Of a stretch of DNA of 64,000 bases, positions 8,689 to 17,445 are shown one piece after another (the stretch's first letter is position 1; every line of letters starts with the position of its first letter). The stretch covers positions 75,405 through 139,404 of the forward strand of contig CAJMBK010000003.1 in assembly GCA_905211645.1 (NCBI GenBank), given 5' to 3'. Origin of the DNA: an uncultured Caryophanales bacterium. Its GTDB lineage: Bacteria > Bacillota_I > Bacilli_A > RFN20 > CAG-288. Made by a program: the position numbers and the translations under genes. The notes below the pieces were generated by a model. That model worked only from the letters and a program-made list of their open reading frames with translations. It made no database searches and had not been told where the DNA came from.

Positions 8689-9633
8689 CTAATCCTTTTT
8701 TAGGTAACTTTCACCTGTTACCAATTCATATGAAATTGCAGAAAGTGCTTCTTTAACTGCATCTTTTAAGCCCTTTCCTTGTTTAAGAAAATATAAAGTA
8801 TAGGCTAAAGATTTATCTCCTGCACCAACAGTTGAACGTTTAGTTTCACCAGTGTTTTCTGTCTTAATTACTGAGCATTTCTTGCTAGTAGCATCGTAGA
8901 AATATGAATCATATTTATTGTTAGTAATGTAGAAATTCTTATTTGTATAAAGACTATTACTAATAAAGAATTTCTCTAAAATCTCAGAATTCTTTTCTGA
9001 ATTTTCATCAATTAAATCCAAAAATGGCTTGTAATCTGTATTAATTTCTTTTAACTCATCTAAATTTGGTTTGAGTAAATAAATATTATCTGATTGTAAG
9101 CAAAAAGCTAATGCTTCTTTTGAAGTATCGATTATGAATTTGAATTTCTTCAATCTTTCATCATGAAGAAATCTTTCATAGAAATTAGATGGATTAACAC
9201 TTCCACAAAGAAGAATGAAATTAAGTTCACCATCAACATATGACTCACATAAAAGCTTAACAAGACTTTCATATAAATTATCATCTAATTCAGATGGCTT
9301 TTTATTCATTTCTTTCAATACTTTTATATTATTTCCATCTCTTTTTACAAACTTAAAATTGGTTCTAACATAACCATCGTATTCAATATATTCGATTGAT
9401 GAGTTAAAACTTTCTTTATATATTCTTAAATAGTCTGCAGAATTCTTATTGCCAAGGAATAGATAATTCTTATTTTTAACACCTATCTCTTCAAGTTTTC
9501 TTGAAACATTTAAGCCTTTGCCACCGATACGGATTTCTGAGTAGTCGTAATAAATAACCTCTTTCGCTTGAAAATCATTTGGAACTTCAACATAGAAATC
9601 GTAGCATGGGCTAGCTGTAATAATGTGAATCAC
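8689..9633 (-). CDS. PfkB-family sugar kinase, 1-phosphofructokinase/tagatose-6-phosphate kinase type
   Basis: Cytosolic ribokinase-fold kinase that should phosphorylate a sugar phosphate with ATP. The N-terminal signature RIGGKGLNVSRKLEEIG (about residues 35-50) and C-terminal GAGDKS (271-276, catalytic Asp) define the FruK/LacC branch. The middle of the protein is AT- and Lys-rich and poorly conserved. The start is GTG (9631-9633), abutting the TAA of the DeoR regulator, so the two are translationally linked. DeoR regulator plus FruK-type kinase is the usual fructose operon pairing, but the PTS permease gene is not in this window, so the substrate is uncertain. Confidence 0.87.
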   Translation of the reverse strand: MIHIITASPCYDFYVEVPNDFQAKEVIYYDYSEIRIGGKGLNVSRKLEEIGVKNKNYLFLGNKNSADYLRIYKESFNSSIEYIEYDGYVRTNFKFVKRDGNNIKVLKEMNKKPSELDDNLYESLVKLLCESYVDGELNFILLCGSVNPSNFYERFLHDERLKKFKFIIDTSKEALAFCLQSDNIYLLKPNLDELKEINTDYKPFLDLIDENSEKNSEILEKFFISNSLYTNKNFYITNNKYDSYFYDATSKKCSVIKTENTGETKRSTVGAGDKSLAYTLYFLKQGKGLKDAVKEALSAISYELVTGESYLKKD

Positions 9634-10419
9634 TTAGATGTTCCCCTCTTTTAATCTATCAAGTGAGATACACTTAACAATATTTTGGTATGAAGGTGGT
9701 AACTCGTCAGTGATCAAAGTACCATTTTGAATAGGTGAAAATGTTGCTGTGGATAAAATATCAAACTTGTTGTGGCTAGCAAGAATATAGATGTTGTAAC
9801 TTCTTGAAATAGCCTTCATCTTGATGGTAGCTTCAACTGGATCAGGGGTTGTGAAACCAGCTTTTGGATGAATTCCATTTGTTCCAAAGAAACCGATTGA
9901 GAAATTAAATTTATCCAAAAAATCCAATGCATAACCACCGATGTATGCATTTGTTGTAACTTTCAATTCGCCACCAGTAACATAAACTTTATGACCAAAT
10001 TCCGCTAACTTCATAGCAAGATTTGGAGAATTAGTTACATAGTAAACATTATTTAGATGACTTAAGTAAGGAATCATACTTGCAACTGTTGTTGAAGCAT
10101 CTAAATAAATACACATACCTGACTTGATGAATCTAGTTGCGAATTTAGCAATCTTATTTTTAATATCAATATCGGCTTCTTCTCTTTCGTAGTACTCTCT
10201 ATCAACTCTATCGAAGTTGATGTTTCCTAAATAACCACCGATTGAGGTGGCACCGCCATGAATCTTAACGATTCTATGATCTTTATTGAGTCTATTTAAA
10301 TCTCTACGAATAGTTGAAGGGCTGGTTGAAAAAATCTTTGCTAATTCTTCAACAGTAACTCTTTGATTTGGAGAGTTATTAATCAATTCAACAATCTTAT
10401 CTTCTCTTGAATATACCAT
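9634..10419 (-). CDS. DeoR/GlpR-family transcription regulator
   Basis: Repressor-type regulator, probably responding to a sugar phosphate made or used by the adjacent kinase. An N-terminal winged helix-turn-helix spans about residues 5-60 (VTVEELAKIFSTSPSTIRRD then LNRLNKDHRIVKIHGGA). The sensor domain has the DeoR-type segments YLDASTTV, YVTNSP and GGYALDFLDKF. The 261-residue length is normal. It heads the kinase-phosphatase unit, suggesting autoregulation of the operon, which is inference. Confidence 0.92.
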   Translation of the reverse strand: MVYSREDKIVELINNSPNQRVTVEELAKIFSTSPSTIRRDLNRLNKDHRIVKIHGGATSIGGYLGNINFDRVDREYYEREEADIDIKNKIAKFATRFIKSGMCIYLDASTTVASMIPYLSHLNNVYYVTNSPNLAMKLAEFGHKVYVTGGELKVTTNAYIGGYALDFLDKFNFSIGFFGTNGIHPKAGFTTPDPVEATIKMKAISRSYNIYILASHNKFDILSTATFSPIQNGTLITDELPPSYQNIVKCISLDRLKEGNI

Positions 10420-10468
10420 ACTTAAATTATACTTTTTTACAGTTCTATTTTTGTGTTATTCATTAAAT

Positions 10469-10498
10469 TATGTCCTAACTATCTAACAATAGGACATA
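10469..10498. repeat. 9-bp inverted repeat overlapping the 3' end of the DUF1893 gene
   Basis: TATGTCCTA (10469-10477) and TAGGACATA (10490-10498) form a perfect hairpin around the gene's stop codon. No T-run follows on the minus strand. It could be a weak terminator, an mRNA end stabiliser or an operator for the DeoR gene that starts 50 bases further on. Confidence 0.55.
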
Positions 10499-10925
10499 CT
10501 TTCTTAGTTTTAATAAACTCGATAACCTTTTCAACTTCTTTTAATGCAACGGATAAATCTTTGCTTGATTTACTAGCATTTTCAATTGGACAGATTGTAA
10601 CTCCATTATTTGAAAGGACAAAAGGAATAGTTTCTTCGTAGTGAAGTTCAAAGTTATTCTCTTTACAAATTGCAATTGCAACTTCCGAAGCAACTTTTGT
10701 ATATGCTTTCTTTGCACCACCTAAGATACAGAAAATTGCATTGGCTCCACCGAATAAATCTTTATAAACTACAGAATTTTCTAAAAGTTCTTTTCTTTTA
10801 TGAAAAACATAATTTAAATCACGAACACCTTCACTATCTGCAACAAATCTCTCGTTACCTTCATCATCTGTGATTAAGGTTCTATGATTTGCCTCTAACA
10901 TATTCTTTAAAACTTCATTTTCCAT
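10479..10925 (-). CDS. DUF1893-family protein
   Basis: A small cytosolic protein of a family without an established function. The match rests on the segment order ADSEGVRDL (early), NAIFCILGGAKKAYTKVASEVA (middle: a small-residue strand-helix with a Lys), and YEETIPFVLSNNGVTICPIENA with the conserved CP near the end. The 148 residues are typical. The RBS GGAGG lies in a hairpin that is followed by seven T residues directly before the ATG, so expression may be attenuated (see the entry at 10926). Confidence 0.75.
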   Translation of the reverse strand: MENEVLKNMLEANHRTLITDDEGNERFVADSEGVRDLNYVFHKRKELLENSVVYKDLFGGANAIFCILGGAKKAYTKVASEVAIAICKENNFELHYEETIPFVLSNNGVTICPIENASKSSKDLSVALKEVEKVIEFIKTKKVCPIVR

Positions 10926-10967
10926 AAAAAAACCTCCTTTTTATACTTAAATTTTATAAAAAGGAAG
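10926..10967 (-). promoter_or_regulatory. Terminator-like hairpin that buries the RBS of the DUF1893 gene
   Basis: On the minus strand TTCCTTTTTATA pairs with TATAAAAAGGAG, followed by a T run ending at the ATG. The GGAGG ribosome binding site forms the 3' arm. It can serve as the terminator of pepC transcripts and also hold the RBS of the next gene in a stem. Confidence 0.7.
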
Positions 10968-10992
10968 TTTGTAGAAACGTTAATATGCTTTA

Positions 10993-12318
10993 TTAGTCAG
11001 CTAAGGTACCAAGTGGATCCCAAGGTTTGAGTTCTACTGGTTCTTCTTTCAAAGCAGCGAGTTCTTTTTCGTTTAAATAGTCTTTTTCAACAACTGCTTG
11101 ATAGACATATTTTTCGAAGAATCTTTCACTCATGACAAAGTAACCTTTGTCACCGACATCTGCACCCCAGGAATTTTCAATCTTCCAACGGACAGGTTTA
11201 CCAGCTTTATCAAGTTGAACACCGGTGATAACCATAGCATGGTTCATTGCAGAAACTAAGTAATCCATACTTTCTGCCTTATCCATTTCATAATCCATAT
11301 CAAATGGTGTCTTGTAATCAAACATGCTGATATCCCAAGTACCGGAAGTTCTGTCACCGTAGTAACCAACATCGGAACCAAACCAGACAACTTTACCATC
11401 CTTCAATTGATTGATGATAAGTTCTTCAACTCTAGACATTTCCAAGTTGAGGTGGATAACTTTCTTACCACCAACAACGTTACCTAAATATTTGATGGTG
11501 TAAGTCTTTAAATATTCCTTATCGCTTGTTGGAGCATTAACGATTGATTGCATGTTGGAAAGATATTCCTTGATGTGGAATTTCTCTGCAAATTCAACTG
11601 GTGTGTATTCACCTTCTTCATGTAATTTACCATCTTTATCGATGTAGGAGAATTCAAATTTCTCTGCAGGAACACCGAAGCAATTTGATAATAAGTTGTA
11701 GAACTTAACTAAGTATTCATCTCTTAAAGCTTCAACTTCTTTATCAGATTTATTGTGGACTGCAGCAGCAAATTGTCTTAATGTGGTGTTGATCAATCTG
11801 TTAGAAAACATCGTTGAATTGGATTGTGCGTTTTCAAAGTGAGCATCTTTTGGCATCAAACCATATTTATCAACTAAGGAAACAAACATATCCCATTGAC
11901 CACCATCACCGACAGGGCAGGAAAGGATGAATTTAAGTTCTCTGTCATCGATATCTCTATCTTTCATGGAAATTAAAACTTCCATAGCCCAGTTGCATTT
12001 TTCAATCTTGTCGTAGAGTGAAATATAGTTTTGGGAAAGTTCAAAATTAGGGCAATTAATTTCTTTAGCAATCTTTTCTCTGATAACATTTAAACCAGCG
12101 AAAATCCAGCATCTACCAGATTGTCTTTGGTTGCAAACAGGTAAAGATTTAACTTCAATATTAAACTTTTGAACTGTATCAACTTGTGCGTTATCAACAT
12201 AGACTAAATCGTTGATTTTAGTCTTGGATAAAGCATGTCTAACAAGAGTATTTTTGGGATTTGCTAAATATTCTTTTTTCAATTTAGCAAGGCTTTGTGC
12301 ATTAATTTCGTGTTTCAT
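10993..12318 (-). CDS. pepC: Aminopeptidase C (bleomycin hydrolase family C1B)
   Basis: Cytosolic papain-fold aminopeptidase, usually a hexamer, that trims peptides. The active-site Cys is in NQRQSGRCWIFAG, the catalytic His in MNHAMVITGV and the Asn in IENSWG. The C-terminal tail that blocks the cleft is present but ends in LGTLAD. I start it at the ATG at 12318 (MKHEINAQ) because GAGAGGTG lies 7 bases before it; the GTG at 12327 would fall on that RBS. Length is about 440 residues, as usual. It belongs with pepT to a peptide-utilisation capacity. No terminator separates it from the metalloprotease gene upstream, so the two may be co-transcribed. Confidence 0.95.
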   Translation of the reverse strand: MKHEINAQSLAKLKKEYLANPKNTLVRHALSKTKINDLVYVDNAQVDTVQKFNIEVKSLPVCNQRQSGRCWIFAGLNVIREKIAKEINCPNFELSQNYISLYDKIEKCNWAMEVLISMKDRDIDDRELKFILSCPVGDGGQWDMFVSLVDKYGLMPKDAHFENAQSNSTMFSNRLINTTLRQFAAAVHNKSDKEVEALRDEYLVKFYNLLSNCFGVPAEKFEFSYIDKDGKLHEEGEYTPVEFAEKFHIKEYLSNMQSIVNAPTSDKEYLKTYTIKYLGNVVGGKKVIHLNLEMSRVEELIINQLKDGKVVWFGSDVGYYGDRTSGTWDISMFDYKTPFDMDYEMDKAESMDYLVSAMNHAMVITGVQLDKAGKPVRWKIENSWGADVGDKGYFVMSERFFEKYVYQAVVEKDYLNEKELAALKEEPVELKPWDPLGTLAD

Positions 12319-12367
12319 ATCTTTCACCTCTCACGTCAAAATTATATTTAATTTAAATAAAATATGT

Positions 12368-14038
12368 TTAATTGACGAAACTGAATTTGATGGTGATACC
12401 ATCTTCTGTCATCTTGGTAACTTCGAAGTCGTATTTGATATTTCCATCGTGGAAAACTTCTTGTCTGCCTCTACCATTGACATTCATAAAGCTTTCACCA
12501 ATGGTGAATAAATCGCTATCTTTATATTGAGGAATTCTTCCAATAATTGAAAGAGATTGACCTTTAGAATATGGAGCAAAACCTTTTTGATAATCTGAAG
12601 AGATAGCTTCAATTAAATTTGATGGAAGTGTATGTGCATAGGAGTAACTTGGTGTGTTACTTGCAATAATTTGATATGCAGTATCACCTCTAACATCATC
12701 GATTGTTAAATCGTACGCATCAACATATCTGTTGTAGTAGTTGGTGTTATTCTTATGAACGGTACCAAGTCTTGAATCTACATAGTAAACTTGTAAACCA
12801 TTTTGAGTGAGTCCATCAATTCCATCGTAACCATTAATTGCATCACGTTGATTCAAACCTAAAGGTTGATAGTATGAAAGAATTAAATACTCATCAAAAG
12901 CGGAACCGGAAAAGCCATTGCTGGAAGGAACAACAATTGCATCGCCAGAGCTGTGGAAAGGTCTAATTGTAATTTCACCTTCCCCAGTGACATATTTTGG
13001 ATCAATCCAACCAAGTTGGAACTTGGAGTAAGCATTGTGATCTAAAATATTTGAATCCATCATGTCAGTGCCACCGACAGGAGAATTGTAATGTGATGCT
13101 GAAGCATCATAATCGTAATAGTCATCAAGACCTAAGATATGTCCAGTTTCGTGGATGATTGTATGAGTATCAGTTAATTCATCACCTTTACCGATAAATG
13201 AATATGATGCCCAACCAAAAACAGGAATAACTGCATCTTTAGCAATTGAAGATGTGAAAGCCCAAAGCATAGTCTGTGCTGGATCTTCAATATTCATATT
13301 TGGATGCATAGTTTCAATTGTTTGGTAATCAGCAACGTTATAAATAAACCAGATACCATCAATCTTTCCGTCATTATTTGAGTCAAAATCACTGATTCTA
13401 TTCTTGTAATCATTATTGATCTTATTCATCAAATCGTAGACGTAGTTGGTAATAATTTGATTAACATCATTGCTTGAGTTAAGCATATCATCAACCTTGC
13501 AGTTAAGATAATAAGGTTCTGCAACTTCACCAGAAATATTTAAAGCACCATAGGATGATTTTCTGTAGTAAGAAGCAAGTGAATCATAACCATCTTGTGT
13601 GTATTCCTCAGCAAAAAAAGCATCGTTTAAAATTGACTGGATATCTTCTGTGTATTCTTTTGTGTAATATCCTGGATAAACATTGCTTGCATCAAAGATT
13701 AAAGGAACAACTAAAAGCTTGGTGTTTCCTGTGGAAGGAGCAAACTTTTGATTGTTCATCTCATGATATGTTTCTAAATTAACATATGAGTTTGGATACT
13801 GGATTGAAGTTAATATGCTTGTATCTTCTGGAGTAGGTTTTCCAGTTAATGGAGTTCCAAGAAGATCGATATCTTTTCTGTATGAACTATCTAAATATTG
13901 GTAATCGTTTTTAGCATCTCCAAAAGTGAGAGAGCCAACATCGCTACCTCCACCATCAATTACAAAGCGACAACTGGATAATCCGAATAAGCAAGTTGCG
14001 CCAAGAGTTAGAAGTAAGAACTTATTAGTGTGTCTCAT
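12368..14038 (-). CDS. M6-like zinc metalloprotease lipoprotein
   Basis: Predicted lipid-anchored extracellular protease. The signal peptide ends in LSSC (Cys23). HETGHILGLDDYYDY at about 296-310 supplies the HExxH zinc site, with the downstream acidic/Tyr residues typical of M6 (immune inhibitor A-like) peptidases. An EF-hand-like loop (DFDSNNDGKIDG, about 218-229) just upstream suggests Ca2+ binding. The rest of the 556 residues is beta-rich. The gene lies 36 bases after a paralogue (14075-15613) that has the same layout but no zinc site. It is the last member of a six-gene leftward run with unknown partners. Confidence 0.85.
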   Translation of the reverse strand: MRHTNKFLLLTLGATCLFGLSSCRFVIDGGGSDVGSLTFGDAKNDYQYLDSSYRKDIDLLGTPLTGKPTPEDTSILTSIQYPNSYVNLETYHEMNNQKFAPSTGNTKLLVVPLIFDASNVYPGYYTKEYTEDIQSILNDAFFAEEYTQDGYDSLASYYRKSSYGALNISGEVAEPYYLNCKVDDMLNSSNDVNQIITNYVYDLMNKINNDYKNRISDFDSNNDGKIDGIWFIYNVADYQTIETMHPNMNIEDPAQTMLWAFTSSIAKDAVIPVFGWASYSFIGKGDELTDTHTIIHETGHILGLDDYYDYDASASHYNSPVGGTDMMDSNILDHNAYSKFQLGWIDPKYVTGEGEITIRPFHSSGDAIVVPSSNGFSGSAFDEYLILSYYQPLGLNQRDAINGYDGIDGLTQNGLQVYYVDSRLGTVHKNNTNYYNRYVDAYDLTIDDVRGDTAYQIIASNTPSYSYAHTLPSNLIEAISSDYQKGFAPYSKGQSLSIIGRIPQYKDSDLFTIGESFMNVNGRGRQEVFHDGNIKYDFEVTKMTEDGITIKFSFVN

Positions 14039-14074
14039 ATATTTGACCTCCTTCTATACGAAAAGAGTGTGAAT

Positions 14075-15613
14075 TTAATCAACATCGCTGAAATATATTT
14101 TATAACTTTCGCCTATATTATCAAAATACACTCGATATTTAGGAGTTGTACCATCGATAAAAGTCAAATCTTTGTAAGTATCAGCATAAAATGCAGTTCT
14201 AGGGATGAATAAATCATTATTTTTAATTAGTCCTTCATCAGCAATAGAATTGTTATCATTTGCTTCAAGTAGTTTCATGAAAGGATAAGTTGAACTGGAT
14301 TGATTTCTTGCTAAAGAATAATCAATTTCGGAAATGTAAGTATCTTTAGTTGTATCAATTTCGTACATGACATTAGTTTGATCGACATATTTCAAACTAG
14401 CATCAACTTGATAAAGTAAAAATCCGTTTCTACTTGGTAAAGTGTACTCATTTCTTAAAGTATCACGTTTGTTGTAGACTTCTTCACAATCGTAGTACAT
14501 CAATAAGAAGTATTTGTCGTAGTAAGAATTAATTTGATCTCTAACTGGAATCAAATAAATTGTCTTCTTTGTTTCTTCGTTAGTTGGGTCAAAAGTCACG
14601 AAACCTTCAGATTTAATAACTTGTGCGTTGAAGATATTTTTTACAAGTAATGAAAATGGATCCCAGGAACCGATCATACCTGAAAACATGGATGAATAAC
14701 CTAATGGATTAGCAACATCTTTTAATTTAGAATATAAGTTTTCAAGACCAAAAAGCCTTGAGATTTCATAGATAAATTGATGGTTGTTGCATTCTAAACC
14801 GTTTGATTTGTAGTAATCATTTGTTTCAGTTAAATAGAAATAAGAAGTAAATGAATAATTTGAAATTGTGAATTCAAAAGTTGTACCTAAATAACTTTCA
14901 ACTTTGGCTTTAATCTCTTCTGGATTGATGTAATTTAATGTTTCTGATTCAAATTCTTTGAAGATTGTTTCGTTAACTTCTAAGTTTGTTTTTGAAAAGA
15001 AATTGATAAACGGCATAACAAAAATTGAATCTAAATAACCATCTGAATTACTATCAAATTTAGATAATTTTGTAGTGTCATCATCGTTCAATTCAAGATA
15101 ATTTTGTACGGCTAAATATGAAAAAACAGGTTTAATTAAACCTAAAAGATTCTTGGTCATCAAATCCGTAGCAACATCCATAGCAGCAAATGATTGGCCG
15201 TTAATTTTTGGATAAATTTGGAAATCGTTATTGCTGTTGGCAATTTCGAAATTCAGCTGAATTTTTCCATCAGAAATTTCATCAAAATAAGTTGTACAAT
15301 CTAAGAAATTCTCATCGTTATGGAAAAAAGCACCTCTAACTGTAGAGTTGAAACTAGTTATTGCTTTTGTGTCATTATAAAACTGAGGAATAACTAAAAT
15401 ATCATTCCCAGTTTCTTTCAATCTTAAATAATCTCTATTTTTATTGATATTATCGTAACTAAAATCACTAGTTTCGTTTAAATTCAAAATATCTACTTTT
15501 GCTGCTCCAAGATTTTTAACTTCATCTGGTATCACAGTCTCAATAAAGGGATCCGAAGAGCAGGAAGTAAGAAAAACAGTTGAGATTAGAGGTAGTAATA
15601 AGCCTTTTTTCAT
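14075..15613 (-). CDS. Lipoprotein pseudoprotease, paralogue of the adjacent M6-like protease
   Basis: The lipobox is LTSC (Cys18). The domain order matches the neighbour: a beta-rich N-terminal part, an EF-hand-like loop KFDSNSDGYLDS (about 185-196), a helix where HExxH should be, and a C-terminal segment NGFLLYQVDAS matching NGLQVYYVDSR. At the zinc site the sequence is YEISRLFGLENLY (282-294) where the neighbour has HETGHILGLDDYY. The Glu is kept and both zinc-binding His residues are replaced (Tyr, Arg). It is therefore probably catalytically dead and may be a binding, chaperone or inhibitory partner. The start follows one base rule of the run: its ATG directly abuts the stop of the 113-aa gene. 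Confidence 0.75.
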   Translation of the reverse strand: MKKGLLLPLISTVFLTSCSSDPFIETVIPDEVKNLGAAKVDILNLNETSDFSYDNINKNRDYLRLKETGNDILVIPQFYNDTKAITSFNSTVRGAFFHNDENFLDCTTYFDEISDGKIQLNFEIANSNNDFQIYPKINGQSFAAMDVATDLMTKNLLGLIKPVFSYLAVQNYLELNDDDTTKLSKFDSNSDGYLDSIFVMPFINFFSKTNLEVNETIFKEFESETLNYINPEEIKAKVESYLGTTFEFTISNYSFTSYFYLTETNDYYKSNGLECNNHQFIYEISRLFGLENLYSKLKDVANPLGYSSMFSGMIGSWDPFSLLVKNIFNAQVIKSEGFVTFDPTNEETKKTIYLIPVRDQINSYYDKYFLLMYYDCEEVYNKRDTLRNEYTLPSRNGFLLYQVDASLKYVDQTNVMYEIDTTKDTYISEIDYSLARNQSSSTYPFMKLLEANDNNSIADEGLIKNNDLFIPRTAFYADTYKDLTFIDGTTPKYRVYFDNIGESYKIYFSDVD

Positions 15614-15955
15614 CTAGTCTCCGTAGTCAGAACCTCTGGATTTATTGGTGATATCAAGCTGAATAAGATTGCATAAATCTTCCAAAGTAACAATGATAGC
15701 ACCTTCTTTAATTACATAGTAATGTTCATCATCCAAGGTGAAAATTGTAATTTTGTTATTCTCAATCTTTTTGTACATCTGATCTAAAATATCTTGAATT
15801 CTATCTGGAAATAAGATTTTAAGTTTCTCAAATGTATTGTAAAAGGATTTTTCTATATAGAAAATGTGTTTATCATGAGTTTGATAACAATGTGCATCAC
15901 GATTAACTAAATCTACTAAACGTTCGCACATCTCAAATTCTGGATATTTAATCAT
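15614..15955 (-). CDS. Unknown protein, 113 aa
   Basis: I recognise no family. It is soluble, without signal peptide or membrane segment, with mixed helix and strand and several His, Cys and Tyr residues in the first 30 positions. It overlaps the gene upstream by 8 bases and its stop codon touches the start of the pseudoprotease gene, so the three are translationally coupled. The tight spacing suggests a function shared with the secreted protease pair, but the sequence does not say what. Confidence 0.7.
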   Translation of the reverse strand: MIKYPEFEMCERLVDLVNRDAHCYQTHDKHIFYIEKSFYNTFEKLKILFPDRIQDILDQMYKKIENNKITIFTLDDEHYYVIKEGAIIVTLEDLCNLIQLDITNKSRGSDYGD

Positions 15956-16715
15956 CCAAATAAGCCTCCATGAAAGTTAAGATGTTCCTTGCATAGAAGT
16001 AGTCCATCTTAACTGAACTCTTGGTATTGTTAAAAATTTCGCTGATATTTTCAAGTAATTTCGCATAATCTGCTTTAGGTAAGTTTTGATTTTCAAATAA
16101 CTTTTCAGATAAAGCAAGTGTTTCTTTCAATGGCAAATTGTTCTTGTTGCCAACTGCCATTCTTCTCTTAACCAATTTGATTAATAAAGCAGAAATTGTT
16201 TGAACAATAAGTTCATTTGCTTCATCTAAGCTGAGTGAATATTCCAAAACTTCATTTGCTTGATATGGATAATCTGCGACAGGATCATCCTTTTCATATG
16301 CTTCAAAAATATCGTAATCGATATTTCTGCAAGTGTTTGAAACAATGGATTTAAGTGAACGTGCTGAATATGTTAAAACTGGATAGTCATCAACAACATT
16401 GGTGCAGCATTCTTTACATTGATTGAAGTGGTTTGAAACACCTTCAATGTAAGCAGCAAAGTGAACGTAGTTATCAACCATATCCATCAATTTATATTTA
16501 TTAACTTCGTTATCTAATGAGAAATAATCACCATCTTTTTCGATCATATCATATGCGAATGAGATGTAGTGATTCATCTTGTTTGCTAAGAGTGGATTAC
16601 CTCTGGAAATGTTGCAAAGTTGAATGTAGGAAACAAGGAAAATAGCACTTCCTGCATACAATTTGGAATTAGGATCTTTGATCTCTTCTAAGTATTTAGC
16701 AATTTGTTTTTTCAT
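15948..16715 (-). CDS. Unknown helical protein, about 255 aa
   Basis: No confident family match. It is predicted almost wholly helical with no signal peptide. It has a CKECC cluster at about residue 101 and a Lys/Arg-rich patch IKLVKRRMAVG at about 180. I choose the ATG at 16715 (MKKQIAKYL) because AGAGGTG sits 6 bases upstream; the GTG at 16724 would overlap that RBS. It sits in the middle of the run from 18553 to 12368. An early Gly-Ser-Ala helix faintly recalls cyclodeaminase proteins, but the pattern is too weak to name. Confidence 0.72.
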   Translation of the reverse strand: MKKQIAKYLEEIKDPNSKLYAGSAIFLVSYIQLCNISRGNPLLANKMNHYISFAYDMIEKDGDYFSLDNEVNKYKLMDMVDNYVHFAAYIEGVSNHFNQCKECCTNVVDDYPVLTYSARSLKSIVSNTCRNIDYDIFEAYEKDDPVADYPYQANEVLEYSLSLDEANELIVQTISALLIKLVKRRMAVGNKNNLPLKETLALSEKLFENQNLPKADYAKLLENISEIFNNTKSSVKMDYFYARNILTFMEAYLDD

Positions 16716-16752
16716 AATAATCACCTCTATCTATATTTTACTTTTTATAGAC

Positions 16753-17445
16753 TTATTTCATTTCATTAAAGCAATAGATAGTGTTGTTTTTAGGTAAACT
16801 TTCGTAGAGTTTTGAAAAGTCACCATTTTTAATCTTGGTTAAACCAAATTTGTTGATAGTTTCTTCACAAGCTGTGTAACCTTCATCATAGTCATTATTT
16901 TCTTGAACAATGATGATATTTTTAGATCTGATAACACTCAATCTATTTTCAGCTAATTCATAGTTTTCTTTCTTAATTATGAATAAACCTATGAAAGGTT
17001 GAAAGTCATTTAATAATGGTGTAACAGGGAAAACATCGGTATATTTTCCGTTGTAATAAAGATTACCATTAATTGTGATAGCATCCTTTTTGTCTTTCTT
17101 ACTTGCTTCAAGAAGTTTAACTTTGTAGTTATTCTCTTTACCATTTAAAACAAAATAACTTGGTGACGTAATTTTTGTCTTAGAGGAATTTTCTGATAAG
17201 CAGACAAAGTAGAAAGGATCAGTTTCAGGAACAGTGTTAGAAACACTCTTGTAGATTTCCTCTTCAGATTGATAGTATCTTTTTGAAAATAAGTTAATTG
17301 ATAAGTAAAAGGCTTCTCCGCCACCAGAAACCATAAAGATTTTGCTGGCTAACTTATTTTTTCTTAAAGCATCAATAACTCCTTCGTAGAAATGGTTACC
17401 AATTTTAGTATCAACAACCATTCTTAAATTATTCTTGAAAATCAT
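16753..17445 (-). CDS. Unknown protein, 230 aa
   Basis: No family recognised. It is a soluble alpha/beta protein with an early glycine turn (IFMVSGGGEAFYLS, about 36-49) followed by a Lys-rich beta-strand region. There is no signal peptide. It overlaps the 374-aa gene upstream by 17 bases, so both are probably translated together and may work as a pair. GGAG-type RBS (GGAGATT) lies inside the upstream gene. Confidence 0.7.
   Translation of the reverse strand: MIFKNNLRMVVDTKIGNHFYEGVIDALRKNKLASKIFMVSGGGEAFYLSINLFSKRYYQSEEEIYKSVSNTVPETDPFYFVCLSENSSKTKITSPSYFVLNGKENNYKVKLLEASKKDKKDAITINGNLYYNGKYTDVFPVTPLLNDFQPFIGLFIIKKENYELAENRLSVIRSKNIIIVQENNDYDEGYTACEETINKFGLTKIKNGDFSKLYESLPKNNTIYCFNEMK

Noticed and set aside
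15948..16715. Possible formiminotransferase-cyclodeaminase-type protein.
   Set aside because: The early Gly-Ser-Ala helix is the only resemblance; the rest does not match.
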